A DNA stretch of 64,000 nt from Filosporella fistucella (GCA_030077755.1 JAQJZZ010000007.1:1922001-1986000); one strand, 5' to 3'. Counted from the first letter of the stretch, positions 21,577 to 33,463 are shown. Numbers and translations: made by a program. The notes: generated by a model not told the origin, from the letters alone.

Positions 21577-24500
21577 GTTGTCGAGTGTTGAGTATGTTTG
21601 TTGAAAGGTGAGCGATCTAAAAGTGATAAGTCAGCTTCGATCTTCATATGAAGGAACCATAACATGATAAGATCATTGAGCATCATGGAGAGGATCATCA
21701 ACTTACTTGAATGATTTGAAGTCTTTGGATGTTTGGATTGAGTGTTGTGTGAAACAGGTTGTTTGTTGCAAGTGTGTGAGTGTGTTTTGTTTGATTTAAA
21801 AGAAAGTTGACCTCGAGGAGGTGCATGGGGGCTTAAATAGATTGTTTCCTGAGCTCGAGGAATGCTGCCTTACCACAATGTCAGGCAACATCATTGCGGC
21901 ATCGCATTGTTCATTCACTGAAAAATACGAAATCGTTTCAGAAACTCAGCATCATCAGTAGGAAGGAATGACACTAAAGAGTCTACATGACATCACAATT
22001 CCGGGGGGGTTAAGCATGATAGTTGGAGCTCACTTAATAGACGAAGCTTCAGCTTTGTTCACCGAATTTGCTACATTCATAAGTACATTACAAAATTATC
22101 GACTTTGATCCAGAATCATTTCATGTGACTAGCTGAAACAAATATATGAGATGATTATGTCCGCAAAATGTTCATCTTCCAAAATTCGTTTAAAGCCGCT
22201 CTTTCCTGAAGTGTGCAACTACCAGACACAGAAATCGCAAAGCTGAGTTTCTGATATTAGAAGCGGACTGGCATCCTGAAGCAATTCTCCAAAACTGGGA
22301 AGGGCAGTGCTATTTAGCTCTATCATACGTACTGGGCCAAGTGTTTGATGTAAATAGTCCTGGTTTGACAAATTACAATAGCAAAATCCTCCAAATGACT
22401 AGCTCAGTGAGGCAGTTCGCAGCATTCAACTCAATTTCAATCATCCATCCCCGATGACTTAGTCTCCGGAAAGAGCCGCCGCTTGGTGGCCGTGTCCGTA
22501 ACCGGCAATTTCGAACACTTGGAAATTTTCCGCACAATGGAATTATTTTGATTTTGAGACTCACATTTGTTTACGTTGAGACGCGAATGACTTATTTCTC
22601 GGAAATGGCGGCCGCTCTACCACCGCATGCACACTTGGTGCTTGACAACACCGTCGATGCGCATAGCCCAGCAGTTCACATGTAATCTCTCTTTGATGTT
22701 GGATGACTTAGCCGGTGGCATTGAGGCTCTGGCTCGATGCTCTGTGTGAGGATCTGGTGGCTTGGAGCTGGTGATGAAGCTCAGCATCACTTCATTATTC
22801 TTTGTGGTAAGTCTGTCGGAAGAATAAGTGCTAACACTCATAGCTTGCTATTACACACCAGCATCGCTTTTCATATGAACCATCTCCTCTTGCCTTCTGG
22901 AAGAATATTCATCGGTAGCGTATTTGGCTTGGACAACGGGGTGCAGCTAGGCTCCCTTTAATGCTCAATTCATTGAGTAGCAATATTGGCATATCTGGAA
23001 GAGACACAGGCATTTTATTAGTAACATTGTGCTTTCCACCCTTCCTTGTTCATATTTGCAAAGATTGCTGACCAGAAGCATCCACTTAGATCGAGCAACC
23101 ACCATACACTTCCTCTTCGAAGACAACTCCGTAAGATGCTCCCCTTGTCTTCCTTGCCCCCCTCTTCTCCAAATTGTAACAATTAATACGTACTCGGTGG
23201 TGGAATTGGATGGCTGCAAGGTGTCAGAGGTCATCTGTGGTCGGTATCAACAAGTGAGGGCGTGGTAATGGACCTGAAGGAAGGAGAAGAGTAAAGCAAG
23301 CAAGATTCAATATCTGTCTGTCTACTCGAAGAGGTCATAGACTCTTCACAACATTGGACGCTATTCCATCTCATCCCTTGGTTACCGAAGTCAGAATCCA
23401 CCTCGAACCTCTCGAGCCACACACCCGTCGATACACACTGCTGAACCCTAACAACAAGGGCCACTCAAGAAATTGCGCCGAGTATCGAAACTTCTACCGG
23501 CATAGATCTAGAGATAGAATTATTTCAGTCGAAGTATTCTGCGGCTGCTCAAAGCTATGAAGTGTTCATTGTCCATAGAGTAGTTTCAAACGAGCTTCAA
23601 AAAGGGGTAGCGAGGTCGCGTGATTCTGCTTTGAAGACTGTGAAATTTGAAATTATGGAGAGATTTAAAATTTGGTAGGTAATATGAATCTTGGAAAAAC
23701 CTTGAGTTCTCTAAGACCTGGAGATGTTGGCTTAGCAAGAATAGGTTACTTGTTCATCAGCGATGGTAGTCATGTGACCCAACCTTCCTCCTCTCAGGTT
23801 GGAGTCTGCAAAAAAATTTACGTCTTTATCTACAGAATAGCCGTTTACATTATTTCCTTGATAAACAACATATCTCCGAAGAATTTCTGTCACAAATCAC
23901 ATCACCCCTCTATCCCAAAAAGTTTGCCTCCTGCCTACGCCTCCCCTCCCCTCCATCACCATCTCCCAAAAAGCAATTCTATACCACACCACCTCACCTC
24001 ATCACCTTGCTGCTTTACCTCCTTCCCATCCACCAAGCCTAGACGTATTTCTTCTGCGAGGAGCGAACGTTACGCCCGAGAAGGATCTTGCTCTTGATAT
24101 CGTGCTAGGATCAGGAGGTCTGAGAGCGCTCGGGAGAGGAGACGGGCGGAACGGGAGGGTACATTTCGTTCAATGCGGGGAGATGGATCCGGTGGGATTT
24201 GTCGGGATAGAAATAGAGATAAGGATTTGGATGAAAGAAGTTTGAGATTAAGAATTAAGAGGAGTTTTTGGATTTTGACGAAGGAATTGGTACATGAGGT
24301 AAATTTGGTGGCCGAAAATAGGGAGCATATGCTGGCTGGGTTAAAGTGCGGGGCAATTGTCAGTACCTACCAAGGGAGGAAGTGATGAACGCTGGAAAAT
24401 TAGCGATCGGGCGCTGGAATTCTGGGGATGATTTTCAGCAATAACAATACAATTAAATTTTATGTCTTGATCATATCGTAGGAGCTAACTAAATTTGATA

Positions 24501-25089
24501 ATACGTTCTTTAAAAATCTATTCAAATATAAAGGAAATTAATTCAAATCGCAAAGACTAAAGAATGCTCCAAAGCTAGTGTTCTTATGAGACAGTGTGAT
24601 AGCGGGGTAATTTACAGGGGCGAAGACGCTGGAAATTTAGCGTTTCATGCCTATATTCTACCCGGATCTCTACTATTCCAAGGATCGATGTCTGCCTATT
24701 CACATTTCTTAATCACAACAACGTGACCACAGAAATAGAACATCGCCATAAAAAGCAGAAATCACAATTCAATATCATAAAACCTATTTCCAAAGAAATA
24801 ACGAAATGGACCCAAAAATATCATAATTCCCAGAAAACAGAAATCCGTAACACAAATATCTCCAGTTCCTACCGACAGCAAACATCATTCACTCAGTCAT
24901 CTCCTCAGTAGTGCTCCCTTCCCGATACTCCTTCTTCACTTTATCCCCTCCTCCATCTTTTCTCTTCACTACTTTCCTCCCTCCCTTACCATCCCTATTC
25001 TTCACAATTTTCAGTGATGATTTATTCATCCCGCTTCCAATCCCATTCCCATTGCTATTTCCAGCACCAATCACCCCTTTTCCACTCCT
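21577..25089. other. Gene-poor spacer, about 3.5 kb
   Basis: No complete gene is supported. Around 23.9-24.4 kb there is a Pro/Ser-rich and then Arg-rich open stretch on the plus strand that may be decayed coding sequence. Two near-identical 16-bp palindrome-like sequences (CGCTGGAAAWTTAGCG) lie near 24391 and 24628. The end near 24889-25089 is the extended frame discussed with the 87-aa gene. Confidence 0.4.
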
Positions 25090-25532
25090 TCACTTAGCAT
25101 TTGTCGGCGACATAGAAGCCTTCGCCGTGACCGGCGGAGAAGCGGCAGGAGCGGATCTATACCCATCTTCCAACTTCCTCATGATTTGCCTAAAGCGTGT
25201 TTGTGCTGTTGAAGCTGAATTGTAGCCTGCTCTTGTGGCGACATAGGACCAGTCGATCTGTGGGTTTGCGGAGGTTTGTCAGATGAGGCTATAGATATAG
25301 ATAGGAGTGGATTTGAAATAATGAGGATGTAGATGTAGATGTAGATGCAGGAATGGAATAGATAAAAGGAAGACGGGATTTGAAGGTATGAGGGCAGGGC
25401 AGGAAACAGATGGAATATAGAACGAAGAGCACATACTTCAGGTTTATTCTTCATATTCAACAAAATATGCTGAAAAAACTCCAAGGGAGACGAAGCTGGT
25501 GTTTTTGCTTGAGAAGGAGATTCTTGAGACAT
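25090..25532 (-). CDS. Small Myb/SANT-like domain protein, 87 aa, with an in-frame open extension after the stop
   Basis: Two exons: 25532-25437 (32 codons) and 25257-25090, separated by a 179-nt intron. The domain occupies most of the protein: SPLEFFQHILLNMKNKPE, then IDWSYVATRAGYNSASTAQ and RFRQIMRKLEDGY. The intron is phase 0 and falls exactly before IDW. The frame ends at TGA (25092-25090), but the same frame stays open for 66 more codons down to 24889. The extension is lysine/glycine-rich and ends STTEEMTE, which resembles the basic tails of its relatives. So this may be a gene truncated by a recent nonsense change, a readthrough product, or a short protein with a chance extension. Confidence 0.75.
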
Positions 25533-27352
25533 TCTTCCGTTCTATAACTTCCAAAGACTGCAGAGAATTTTGTTTCTGGATTATTGTTAGCGGTTTGGAA
25601 GAAGAGAGAGAGAGAAGGAGAGAAGTTATACTATTCAGGAAGCGTACTTGAGGAAAATATAATAGGCTGGTAAGATATTGTTGGAAGAAGGAGCTCAGGT
25701 ATAGATGGTAGACTTTCAAGGCTTTCGATATCGACGCGACTCTTCCTAAGAAGAGCAAAAAAATCGAAATATGTATCCCACTTCTCCTCTACCCCTCAGC
25801 TATCGTTATCAGAATCCCAGCATATCCCCCTCCTACCCATCTCTTCCACTCCTCTTTTCTCTTCCCATATCAATTCCAGACATCCCTCTCCTCGCCCAGC
25901 TAGAGCCAGAGTGTTTGCCCGACTTCCCTGCTCACAACTCTACGCCCTATCCATCCCATCCACCGTTGTCCATCCAAATCCCTTCTACCCCTCCACACCC
26001 TTGCCCACGGAAGAGCACATATACCCCTCTATACTTTCGGATTACCTGGAGTAGTACCTAATCATCGATGTTGAATATAGAATTTGATATCTTTCCGAGA
26101 TCCCTTCAAAGTGACGTCCGGGTTCAAAACGGGAGGCTTGAGGCTTGAGGCTTGAAGCAAACAAGGGAGGATAAGGGAAAGCGACCTTCGTAGAGTTGTA
26201 TTGAAGGAGGTGTGGGTCTTGAAAAAATTTGAGAAGGGGGGTGTAGGGAAGGGGTCGTAAAGAGGATGTTTCGAGGAGGATATTAATGTTGTTTGGAGTT
26301 GAGAGGTTAGAGTTTGGCGTTTTGGTCTTCGGCAGGTTAGTATTTTCTTCTGAACATAGCGCGTATCGTACCTGATATGTCTCTAGCCAGAATACGAAGC
26401 CTTATGCTCTTTACAAGCCCTCCGATTGAGCCATTATCGACACCCACCCTATGCAGCCCTGTCTTCCATCCCCTTCCCATATTCCCTCTCAACTCCAACC
26501 CCCTCCCAGCACCCACCGCCTATTCTCTCCCTTTCCACCGATAAAAAACCCTCACCATCTTTTACATACCCTTTTCTTCCCGTTCATCTTCTCCCTCCCC
26601 CTCATCCACCCCTTCAGCCTCTGTACATTCATAAAAACAACCAAAAACCATTCTCTCTAAACATGCCACGTCATCACCTTGTGGTACCTGGCGACATAAG
26701 GTTCAGTCGCGTCAATATGCAGATATGCAACAAAAATACGGAGGTACCGCAAGATTGCTTCCGAGCTGTTGTGGAATAATGTACTTGTCCTTCCTGAGAA
26801 GAAAAGAAGCAACTTGTCAGTTGCACAAAGATATGCAACAATATTACAAGAAGATTTCGTCCGGGATGTTTTGGAATGATGTACTTGTACTTGTACGGCA
26901 AAAGCTTGGTTAATAGCCGAGGAGGGAAATAGATTGATGGGTAAAAAGGTGTAGAATTTGAATAGATATCGAGGGGGGTGCTGTGGATTGGTGTGATTCG
27001 CTTCAACAAGTCTCACTCGTTGTCTTTTTTAAATTTAGATACAGCAAAATGCCTCGAGTGAACATATGGCATAGTCAAGAGTTGGAGAAACAGAAGATTG
27101 CGTTAACAATATTTATTTATTTATTCATTCATTTAATTTTCATTACTACTTTCTTCCTTTCCTTTCCTGCCCTTCTCCCCTAAATTCATTCTCATCCTCA
27201 TTCTCATGACCAGTCATATTCATGTCTTATGCTATTCTCCTCACTTAACACCAAACCACCATCCTTTCCAAACTTACGAACCCCTATATACATATTTATA
27301 TTTCATCTAGAATTGAATATCCCCTCTCATCATGATCTCAAATCTCATCCAT
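25533..27352. other. Spacer, pyrimidine-rich in part
   Basis: Plus-strand frames at 25771-26061 and 26426-26779 are Pro/Ser-rich because the strand is C/T-rich. They lack splice-supported continuation, so I do not call them genes. A GCTTGAGGCTTGAGGCTTGAAGC microrepeat lies at about 26138-26160. Confidence 0.4.
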
Positions 27353-28942
27353 CTAAACCAAAACAACCAATCCAGCAACACCCATCAAAACACCCATCGC
27401 AGGTCTGAAAGCCACGGCAGCACCAGTGAATTCCACACCGGTGGTAGTTGCAGAAGGAGCTGAGACGACAGGGGTAGTAATAGATGTGAGGGTAGCGGGT
27501 TTGGTTTCAGCGGGGTAGGTTGGTTGGGTTAGGATGGAGCTGATTGTTACTACTGGCTTGGATGGGGTCTCGACTGGGTGGGTTTCAACTGGTTTGCTGG
27601 GAGTCTCGACTGGGTAGGTTGGGTGGGTCTCGACTGGCTTGCTGATGGTAACCACTGGCTTGGATGGAGTCTCGACTGGGTAGGTTGGATGAGTCTCAAC
27701 AGGCTTGCTTGGGGTATAAGTTGGGTGAGTCTCCGGGTATATACTTGGCAAGTAAACGGTGCATCCTCCCTTGCAGGTAGTGATGGTAGACGTAGTAATG
27801 TAAGTACTAGTCTTGGTGATGTTACCGTGAACATAAGTCGAGGTGGCTGGGCAGATGGTGGTGTAGATAGTGGTATCAACAGTGGTGTAGCTTGGCTTTG
27901 GAGTGTAAGTTGGACATCCTCCCTTGCAAGAAGTGATTGTCGATGTTGTGATATATGTCGTGGTCTTGGTCAAGGTGCCCTCGGTGTAAGTAGAGGTAGC
28001 AGGGCAGACAGTTGTGTAGACAGTGGTATCAACAGTGGTGTAGCTTGGCTTTGGAGTGTAAGTTGGACATCCTCCCTTGCAAGAAGTGATTGTCGATGTT
28101 GTGATATATGTCGTGGTCTTGGTCAATGTGCCTTGGGTGTAAGTTGAAGTGGCTGGGCAAACAGTGGTATAAACAGTAGTCTCAACGGTCTTGGTGGTCG
28201 ACTCCTCTGGTTTGGTGTAGGTTGGGTGTGTCTCGGTAGGCTTGGTGTAGGTAGGGTAGTACGAGGTGGAGTTTGTCTCCCCAGGGACAGAATAAGTTGG
28301 GGTGTGCTCGGGAACAGAGTAAGTTGGAGTCTGCTCAGGGACTGAGTAGGTGGGAGTGTGCTCGGGAACAGAGTAAGTTGGTGTGTGCTCAGGAACCGAA
28401 TAAGTTGGGGTGTGTTCGGGTACGGAATAAGTTGGGGTGTGTTCGGGTACCGAGTAGGTGGGAGTGTGCTCGGGAACAGAGTAGGTTGGAGTGTGTTCGG
28501 GTACCGAGTAGGTTGGAGTGTGCTCGGGAACAGAGTAGGTTGGAGTGTGCTCAGGAACCGAGTAGGTGGGAGTGTGCTCGGGAACAGAGTAGGTTGGTGT
28601 GTGCTCAGGAACCGAATAAGTGGGAGTGTGCTCGGGGACGGAATAAGTTGGAGTATGTTCGGGAACAGAGTATGTTGGGGTGTGTTCAGGAACGGAGTAA
28701 GTGGGGGTATGCTCTGGAATTGAGTATGTGGGAGTGTGTTCTGGTACAGAGTATGAGCTTGGGGTGTGCTCAGGGACCGAGTATGTTGGAGTGTGCTCAG
28801 GAACGGAATATGTTGGAGTCTCCTCTGGAACAGAGTAACTTGGAACGACAGTTGTAGTATACACTGGTGGACTGCTGACAGGATATGTCGCGCTGACAGT
28901 GAGAGCGAAAGCAGCCACGAGGCTGAAAGAACGAGCAACCAT
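27353..28942 (-). CDS. Secreted Ser/Thr/Pro-rich tandem-repeat protein, probably GPI-anchored cell-wall protein, 529 aa
   Basis: Single exon. The start at 28942 gives a signal peptide, MVARSFSLVAAFALTVSAT; an upstream in-frame ATG at 29122 would bury it. Residues about 36-216 are 20 copies of the nonapeptide YSVPEHTPT with minor variants. They are followed by YYPTYTKPTETHPTYTKPEE, three copies of a 51-residue module (TTVYTTVCPATSTYT...TSTITSCKGGCPTYTPKP) containing two or three conserved cysteines each, then PVETHPTYPVETPSK repeats. The last residues are hydrophobic (AMGVLMGVAGLVVLV) after a small-residue region, as in GPI-anchor signals. It is likely heavily O-glycosylated at the cell surface, structural or adhesive. 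No enzyme domain is seen. Confidence 0.87.
   Translation of the reverse strand: MVARSFSLVAAFALTVSATYPVSSPPVYTTTVVPSYSVPEETPTYSVPEHTPTYSVPEHTPSSYSVPEHTPTYSIPEHTPTYSVPEHTPTYSVPEHTPTYSVPEHTPTYSVPEHTPTYSVPEHTPTYSVPEHTPTYSVPEHTPTYSVPEHTPTYSVPEHTPTYSVPEHTPTYSVPEHTPTYSVPEHTPTYSVPEHTPTYSVPEQTPTYSVPEHTPTYSVPGETNSTSYYPTYTKPTETHPTYTKPEESTTKTVETTVYTTVCPATSTYTQGTLTKTTTYITTSTITSCKGGCPTYTPKPSYTTVDTTVYTTVCPATSTYTEGTLTKTTTYITTSTITSCKGGCPTYTPKPSYTTVDTTIYTTICPATSTYVHGNITKTSTYITTSTITTCKGGCTVYLPSIYPETHPTYTPSKPVETHPTYPVETPSKPVVTISKPVETHPTYPVETPSKPVETHPVETPSKPVVTISSILTQPTYPAETKPATLTSITTPVVSAPSATTTGVEFTGAAVAFRPAMGVLMGVAGLVVLV
27750..28190 (-). repeat. Three 153-bp coding repeats (51-residue Cys module)
   Basis: Three consecutive copies of a Thr-rich module with VCPAT near its start and SCKGGC or TCKGGC near its end. 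Copies 1 and 2 are nearly identical; copy 3 (YVHGNITKTSTYITTSTI) is more diverged. Boundaries are approximate. Confidence 0.85.
28295..28837 (-). repeat. 27-bp tandem repeat encoding 20 nonapeptides
   Basis: The block is 543 nt: 20 units of 27 bp, one carrying an extra codon. Unit sequence differs mainly at third positions, so the amino-acid consensus is nearly invariant (one E, one I, one Q and one SS variant). Copy number is likely to vary between strains, as in other fungal wall proteins. Confidence 0.93.
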
Positions 28943-31256
28943 TTTGAACGAGTGAAAATGGATGTGTTTTGAAAAACGAAAGACTATTCGATGAAAGCGA
29001 TGGTGTTGCTGAAGATGAAACACAAACTGGGGGAGCACACGCAAAATACTTATACAATGCTCTGAGCACGAAAAGTGGGAAAGTATGAATAGGCGAAAGA
29101 AAACACGAGGCTTAGTACCCAAAAATAAACCTTGATCAGAGCTTGAACTAATGTACGGTTGTGGATCTGTTGAGTGCGGGTGTGGTGGAAACTATCCACT
29201 GACATGACATTGACTCGAGCAGCCGAAAGACCGGCAAGATAATACGAGGGGCCGATGCTCTTAGATACACTAGTATTCAACGGCGAAAGCAATGCCTCAC
29301 AAGGTTTTGCATAGACTATCATGGACTAACCATTTGGTCGGGAGTGGTTGGATGGAGAAAACATATGGAATTGGATAGCGTGGGAAAAGGCATGGGAAGG
29401 TGTATGGTGATGTCATGAGAAGTCTCATACTGTTTGCTGAGAAAATCGGTACCTGAATCTTTGAAAGCTGCCCAGCAGGTGGTGGCCACGGGTGTATCCC
29501 GTTTTGTGTTGTGGTCGACTATGAAGATTCACCTGAATATCATATTCTGTTTCTCTTCGGCGAAAAGTTGAAATTGAGGATCGATATCGAATATCACGTT
29601 CGCGGAATATGGCCGAATTCGATCGAGATGGGATGAGTAAACCTTTTAGATGAGATTTAAAAGTGTGCTCATGACTCTTCTGCACGGCTGGGGAACGCTC
29701 TTGGATGCATGGAGATGAGGTAAGAGGTTGCTTGGGACTTGGATGACAAAGCCTAGAAATATTCCCAACCTCGCCAACCACTTTCTCTCAGCATTTTGTT
29801 GCGGTAAAAAGCGAATCAAAGCACTCACCTTTTCACGTACACCCAAATGTACCCCACTACCATCGGCCGTCCTCAGACCATACCATCGCATCAGAAGAAA
29901 GTTGACTTCACATGCCCGAAGAGGAAATCCTTGTGTACGATCTCCGAGAGCCGTAAGAAAAGTAACGTTATCGCACCAAAATATTCTAAATCCGCTCATC
30001 CATCAGACAAATCAGAAAAGGGGATTTACATTCAAGAGCCAATTGCAGTTGCATGTTGACCCACCTTTGTCCTGAGCTCGTGTTAAGGTTAAAGACTTTT
30101 TTCGTGTTGCCGAATGTCAAAGAGTAATTGGCTTACTAGTGGTGAGGTAGAATGCGGCTAGAAGATAGCGTTCCGTTCGACTGTCTTGGCTAGATACCGG
30201 ATCATCCGATTTACCTGCTCTCGGGTCTATTTCCAGGGAAGTGGCGGATCACGTGTATGAGATATGCGACATTTAGGAGTTCATCCCATCTTTTTATGTA
30301 TGTCGGGCAAATGCAACTGATACATGATACCTTAAGTGGTGAAGTGAGCTGAGGTGAGGTGAGCCTCACGCTGACTGTAATTGGGTATGGGTCTGCATGA
30401 TTATTCGATCCGAGAGAGGGAGGCTCTGTTGCAAGGATCATCACGAGATATTGAATTCTCCGGACCCTATTGAGAGATGCACCTGATTTCAGTCACGAAC
30501 AGTAATTGACAGTGTGAGGCTTTGGTCTGGTGTACCGAGTACGATGTGGAAATAATTGGTACACACTGTCAGTGTAAAGACATCATGCCAAGTAAATAGT
30601 TTCTAGAGAAATCTGACGGCCAACTGCCAGATACGAGGTAAGAGCAGATTCCCAAGCCTCCAAGTATAGCTCTTTTATGTCGTGACTTCATCATGATTGC
30701 CGTATCCACTCGACTTTGTATACAAGAGTACTACAAGGTAGGAGTATAGCGTCAGATGAGAGTAAACAGAAGAAGTCGCCAGCCCGTGACGGGATGACTT
30801 TACGCTCCTTGTTCATTCGTCGTGTTCGTTTATTGAGCGTTCCTTGCAAGTAGACAGGGAAAATGTGGGACTGGTTTTGGTACCTGACAATCGGATGTTG
30901 CACAATTGCATCAAAATCTGTCGGAAAGTTGTGATAGAGCAAAGGCTGTGGAAAATTTCCACTTGCGCCGCCGATGTGCTCATGCTCAGTCCATACGTCG
31001 GTGGCAGACCTAGAGAGTTCGGGAAGATATCTTCAATTGATTCTCTCCCATCGAGTTTGGAAATCCACTTCCCCGGAGACTGACTATCTTGGCCGAGCTG
31101 TATTAATACGTTGTGTTCCAGACAGTAACCGTATGGTAGAACTCGCAAGAAGGGAAAATAAGCGTAGCATCGCTCGCTTCAAAACACTGATGCCAATCCG
31201 ATCACTTTGGAACGATCTCCTTCTACCGAAACGTGAAGCAGATAGTCATCGCTGAC
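28943..31256. other. Spacer between the cell-wall gene and the siderophore permease
   Basis: It contains the cell-wall gene promoter and the 3' flank of the permease. Several overlapping frames of 80-118 codons occur on both strands, none recognisable or splice-supported. Confidence 0.45.
29047..29054 (-). promoter_or_regulatory. Possible TATA box of the cell-wall gene
   Basis: TATAAGTA reads on the minus strand about 105 bp before the start codon at 28942, a reasonable place for a fungal TATA element. Confidence 0.4.
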
Positions 31257-33196
31257 CTATAGGACTCTTCCCTTTGTTTGCCGCAGCTCCGAGACTTTGA
31301 CATCACGCCATATGCCTACCCAAAAAAACCCAGAAAACAAAACAGCAGTTCCAGCAATACACATTCTCTTTTGGGCGATTGCGTAGGCCTCAATAATTGC
31401 CTGGCGAATCGGTGACCCAATAGGATAGCTCAATTGCAGAGCAAGGTCCTCATAAATGGCTTTGGCGTTGTGTTTTGCAGAGCCTGGTAGTCTTGAGTAT
31501 AGTGCTCCGGGAAGTGTATTATTCCAGATAGCTCCAGACACAGAGGATCCAACAGCACCCCCGATGGATGCGAAAAGCCCCTCCAATGCCAGTATTGCTG
31601 CCACTTCTCCATGCTCAGCGACTGCCATCACAGCCATCTGTTCGCAAATCACCATCGTACCACCGGCACATGCAATTAGTACCTGGCAGAGGACAATGAA
31701 CACGACGTGGGTATCTGGTTGACGGAAATGTATCATCAGACCACCTCCAAGAATTTGGACCGGGACTGCGACCAATGCAAGCCATTTAAATCGACCTGAT
31801 ATGCGAATCAAAAATCCGACAACGATTGCGAAAATACACGACACGATAGAATAGATATTTGCAATGTACCCCGCTTCCTGGATTGAAAGCCCATTCACAA
31901 CTTGGAGGTATGAAGTAAAGTATCCATCCCAGCAGAAGAAAGCTACGAAAAGAGTCGCTGATAGTAAGCATGCACCAATTATCGTAGGAGAAAGAAGTAA
32001 CTTGTAGGGAATGAATGGTTTGACAGCAAATAAGGATTCCCAGGTGAAGAAAATGGCGAGCAGGAGGAATCCTAAAATGATCATTGAAATCGTGGATGCG
32101 GATTTCCATTCATTTGATTCGTAACCGGCGAGCGAGAAGGGTAGGAGGAAGAGGACGAGACCCATTGAGAGTAGAGATACTCCAACAGCTAACTACTGTT
32201 AGTATAATGTCAGATTGAAATGAGGTCAGCATACCATCAAATTCTCTAGCATAATGCCATATGTTCTGGGTGACATTTCTATCCACATACTCTCTCGGCA
32301 GCACGCCTATTCTCTTTGCTTTCTCCTGGTTGATGTATAATATCGCAAAGATAGGTATCGATACCAGCGGGGTAATGATCACGAAGCTCGCAAATGCCCA
32401 CCTGAAACCTGTATTATGATAGAACCATTGTGCAATAGCTGGCCCAGCAAATGTTGTGATGATATATGGTGAGGAGGAGAATGCGAACGCAAGTGCTCGG
32501 TTCTTGAGAGAAGAGGTGTCAACAACCACTATTTCGAGGACATATGACATTCCGTTGAAGCCAACATGGTAGAAAACCTTCCTTAGTCAGTCCGCGGACC
32601 GTTATTGCGAGTTAATGGCTCACCTGAGCAGCTGCGTATGTTTCAATATTTCGGCATGCAGCCATCAATGCCAATCCTAATGTTGCGATGACAGTCATAA
32701 CCGCAAACCCTTCCGCACGACCCCAAAGATCCAACATCTTCGCGATGGGAAGCCGGAGAACCCCACTCATTATACCAGATACGATCCCAATGACTGGTAT
32801 TAGGGAGTGTGCTGAGAAATCACTGACAACGTAGGCTGTGAGGTTTCCGGTGACCTGCTGCTGTAGGGAATTAACTGTATGTACGAGGAGAATGCTACAT
32901 TGGTTAGTAGTGCCCGGAAAAGGATAGGGAACACCCTACAAAGCATATGTCCATATAAGTGATCTCTTCGACCAAACAAGTGTAATAGCCTCAGCTCGTT
33001 GAACACCCTCTTGGGCATCATGATCCGGTTCTTCGTCATTTCGACTACTAATACTCCCATATTTCAGATCATTATTACCCAACCCGGCAGCTATCTCCTC
33101 CGCAATCAGAGGATCCGTGACCTCCTGTCCAAGGACTCCAATATCGACATTACTGACCGGAGGGGTATAGCTGGTAAAAGGTTTCGGAAGGTGCAT
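31257..33196 (-). CDS. Siderophore-iron permease of the ARN/MFS family, 600 aa
   Basis: Four exons: 33196-32940, 32894-32624, 32577-32235 and 32188-31257, with introns of 45, 46 and 46 nt; the sum is 1803 nt and the frame closes. The N-terminal 75 residues are hydrophilic, then about 14 hydrophobic segments follow. The first membrane region contains VHTVNSLQQQVTGNLTAYV and MSGVLRLPIAKMLDLWGRAEG, hallmarks of siderophore:H+ symporters of the Sit1/MirB type. Such proteins import ferric siderophores across the plasma membrane. Length matches the family (about 600 aa). I chose ATG 33196 (MHLPKPF); an in-frame ATG at 33280 would add 28 residues. Upstream are two perfect ATCWGATAA motifs, suggesting repression by an SreA-type GATA factor when iron is plentiful. 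No siderophore-synthesis gene is visible next to it, so it may take up foreign siderophores. The exact substrate cannot be read. Confidence 0.92.
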
Positions 33197-33298
33197 GGTG
33201 TATTCAGTATTTCTAGAGGTCAGAAGCAAGCAAAATGAAGCAAGAAAATGAGACAAAGGAGATGACGGGCACGCAAACACATAAATCCTGTTCGCATC

Positions 33299-33307
33299 TT
33301 ATCTGAT
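33299..33307 (-). promoter_or_regulatory. SreA-type GATA site (ATCAGATAA)
   Basis: ATCAGATAA reads on the coding strand of the permease 103 bp before its start codon. It matches ATCWGATAA, the known binding consensus of fungal iron-regulatory GATA repressors, exactly. Confidence 0.6.
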
Positions 33308-33445
33308 CCTCCAGAAAATTCAAGTGCATCCGCGAATGCCGCTTTCGGCATCGTTAGCTGGAAGGAATGATCATCGGAGCCAATGATGCTGTGTATTCAG
33401 CTCGGCAGTTCCCACTCTTCGGGTTTGATAGCGTGGTGGCTACGC

Positions 33446-33463
33446 TATCAGATCATCTGATAA
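33446..33463. promoter_or_regulatory. Palindromic double GATA site with a perfect ATCTGATAA
   Basis: TATCAGATCATCTGATA is an 8-bp inverted repeat around one central base at 33446-33462. It continues to ATCTGATAA (33455-33463), again a perfect ATCWGATAA. It lies about 250 bp upstream of the permease start. Two perfect matches in a short promoter are unlikely by chance. Confidence 0.6.

Noticed and set aside
25771..26779. Pro/Ser-rich plus-strand frames
   Set aside because: Pyrimidine-rich strand bias removes stops; no domain, start context or splice support.
28123..28938. Long open frames on both strands over the cell-wall repeat (271 and 194 codons)
   Set aside because: They exist because a 27-bp repeat keeps every frame open; only one frame has a signal peptide, conserved peptide unit and GPI-like end.
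30813..31148. 111-codon minus-strand frame beside the permease
   Set aside because: No recognisable domain, and similarly long frames overlap on the other strand.
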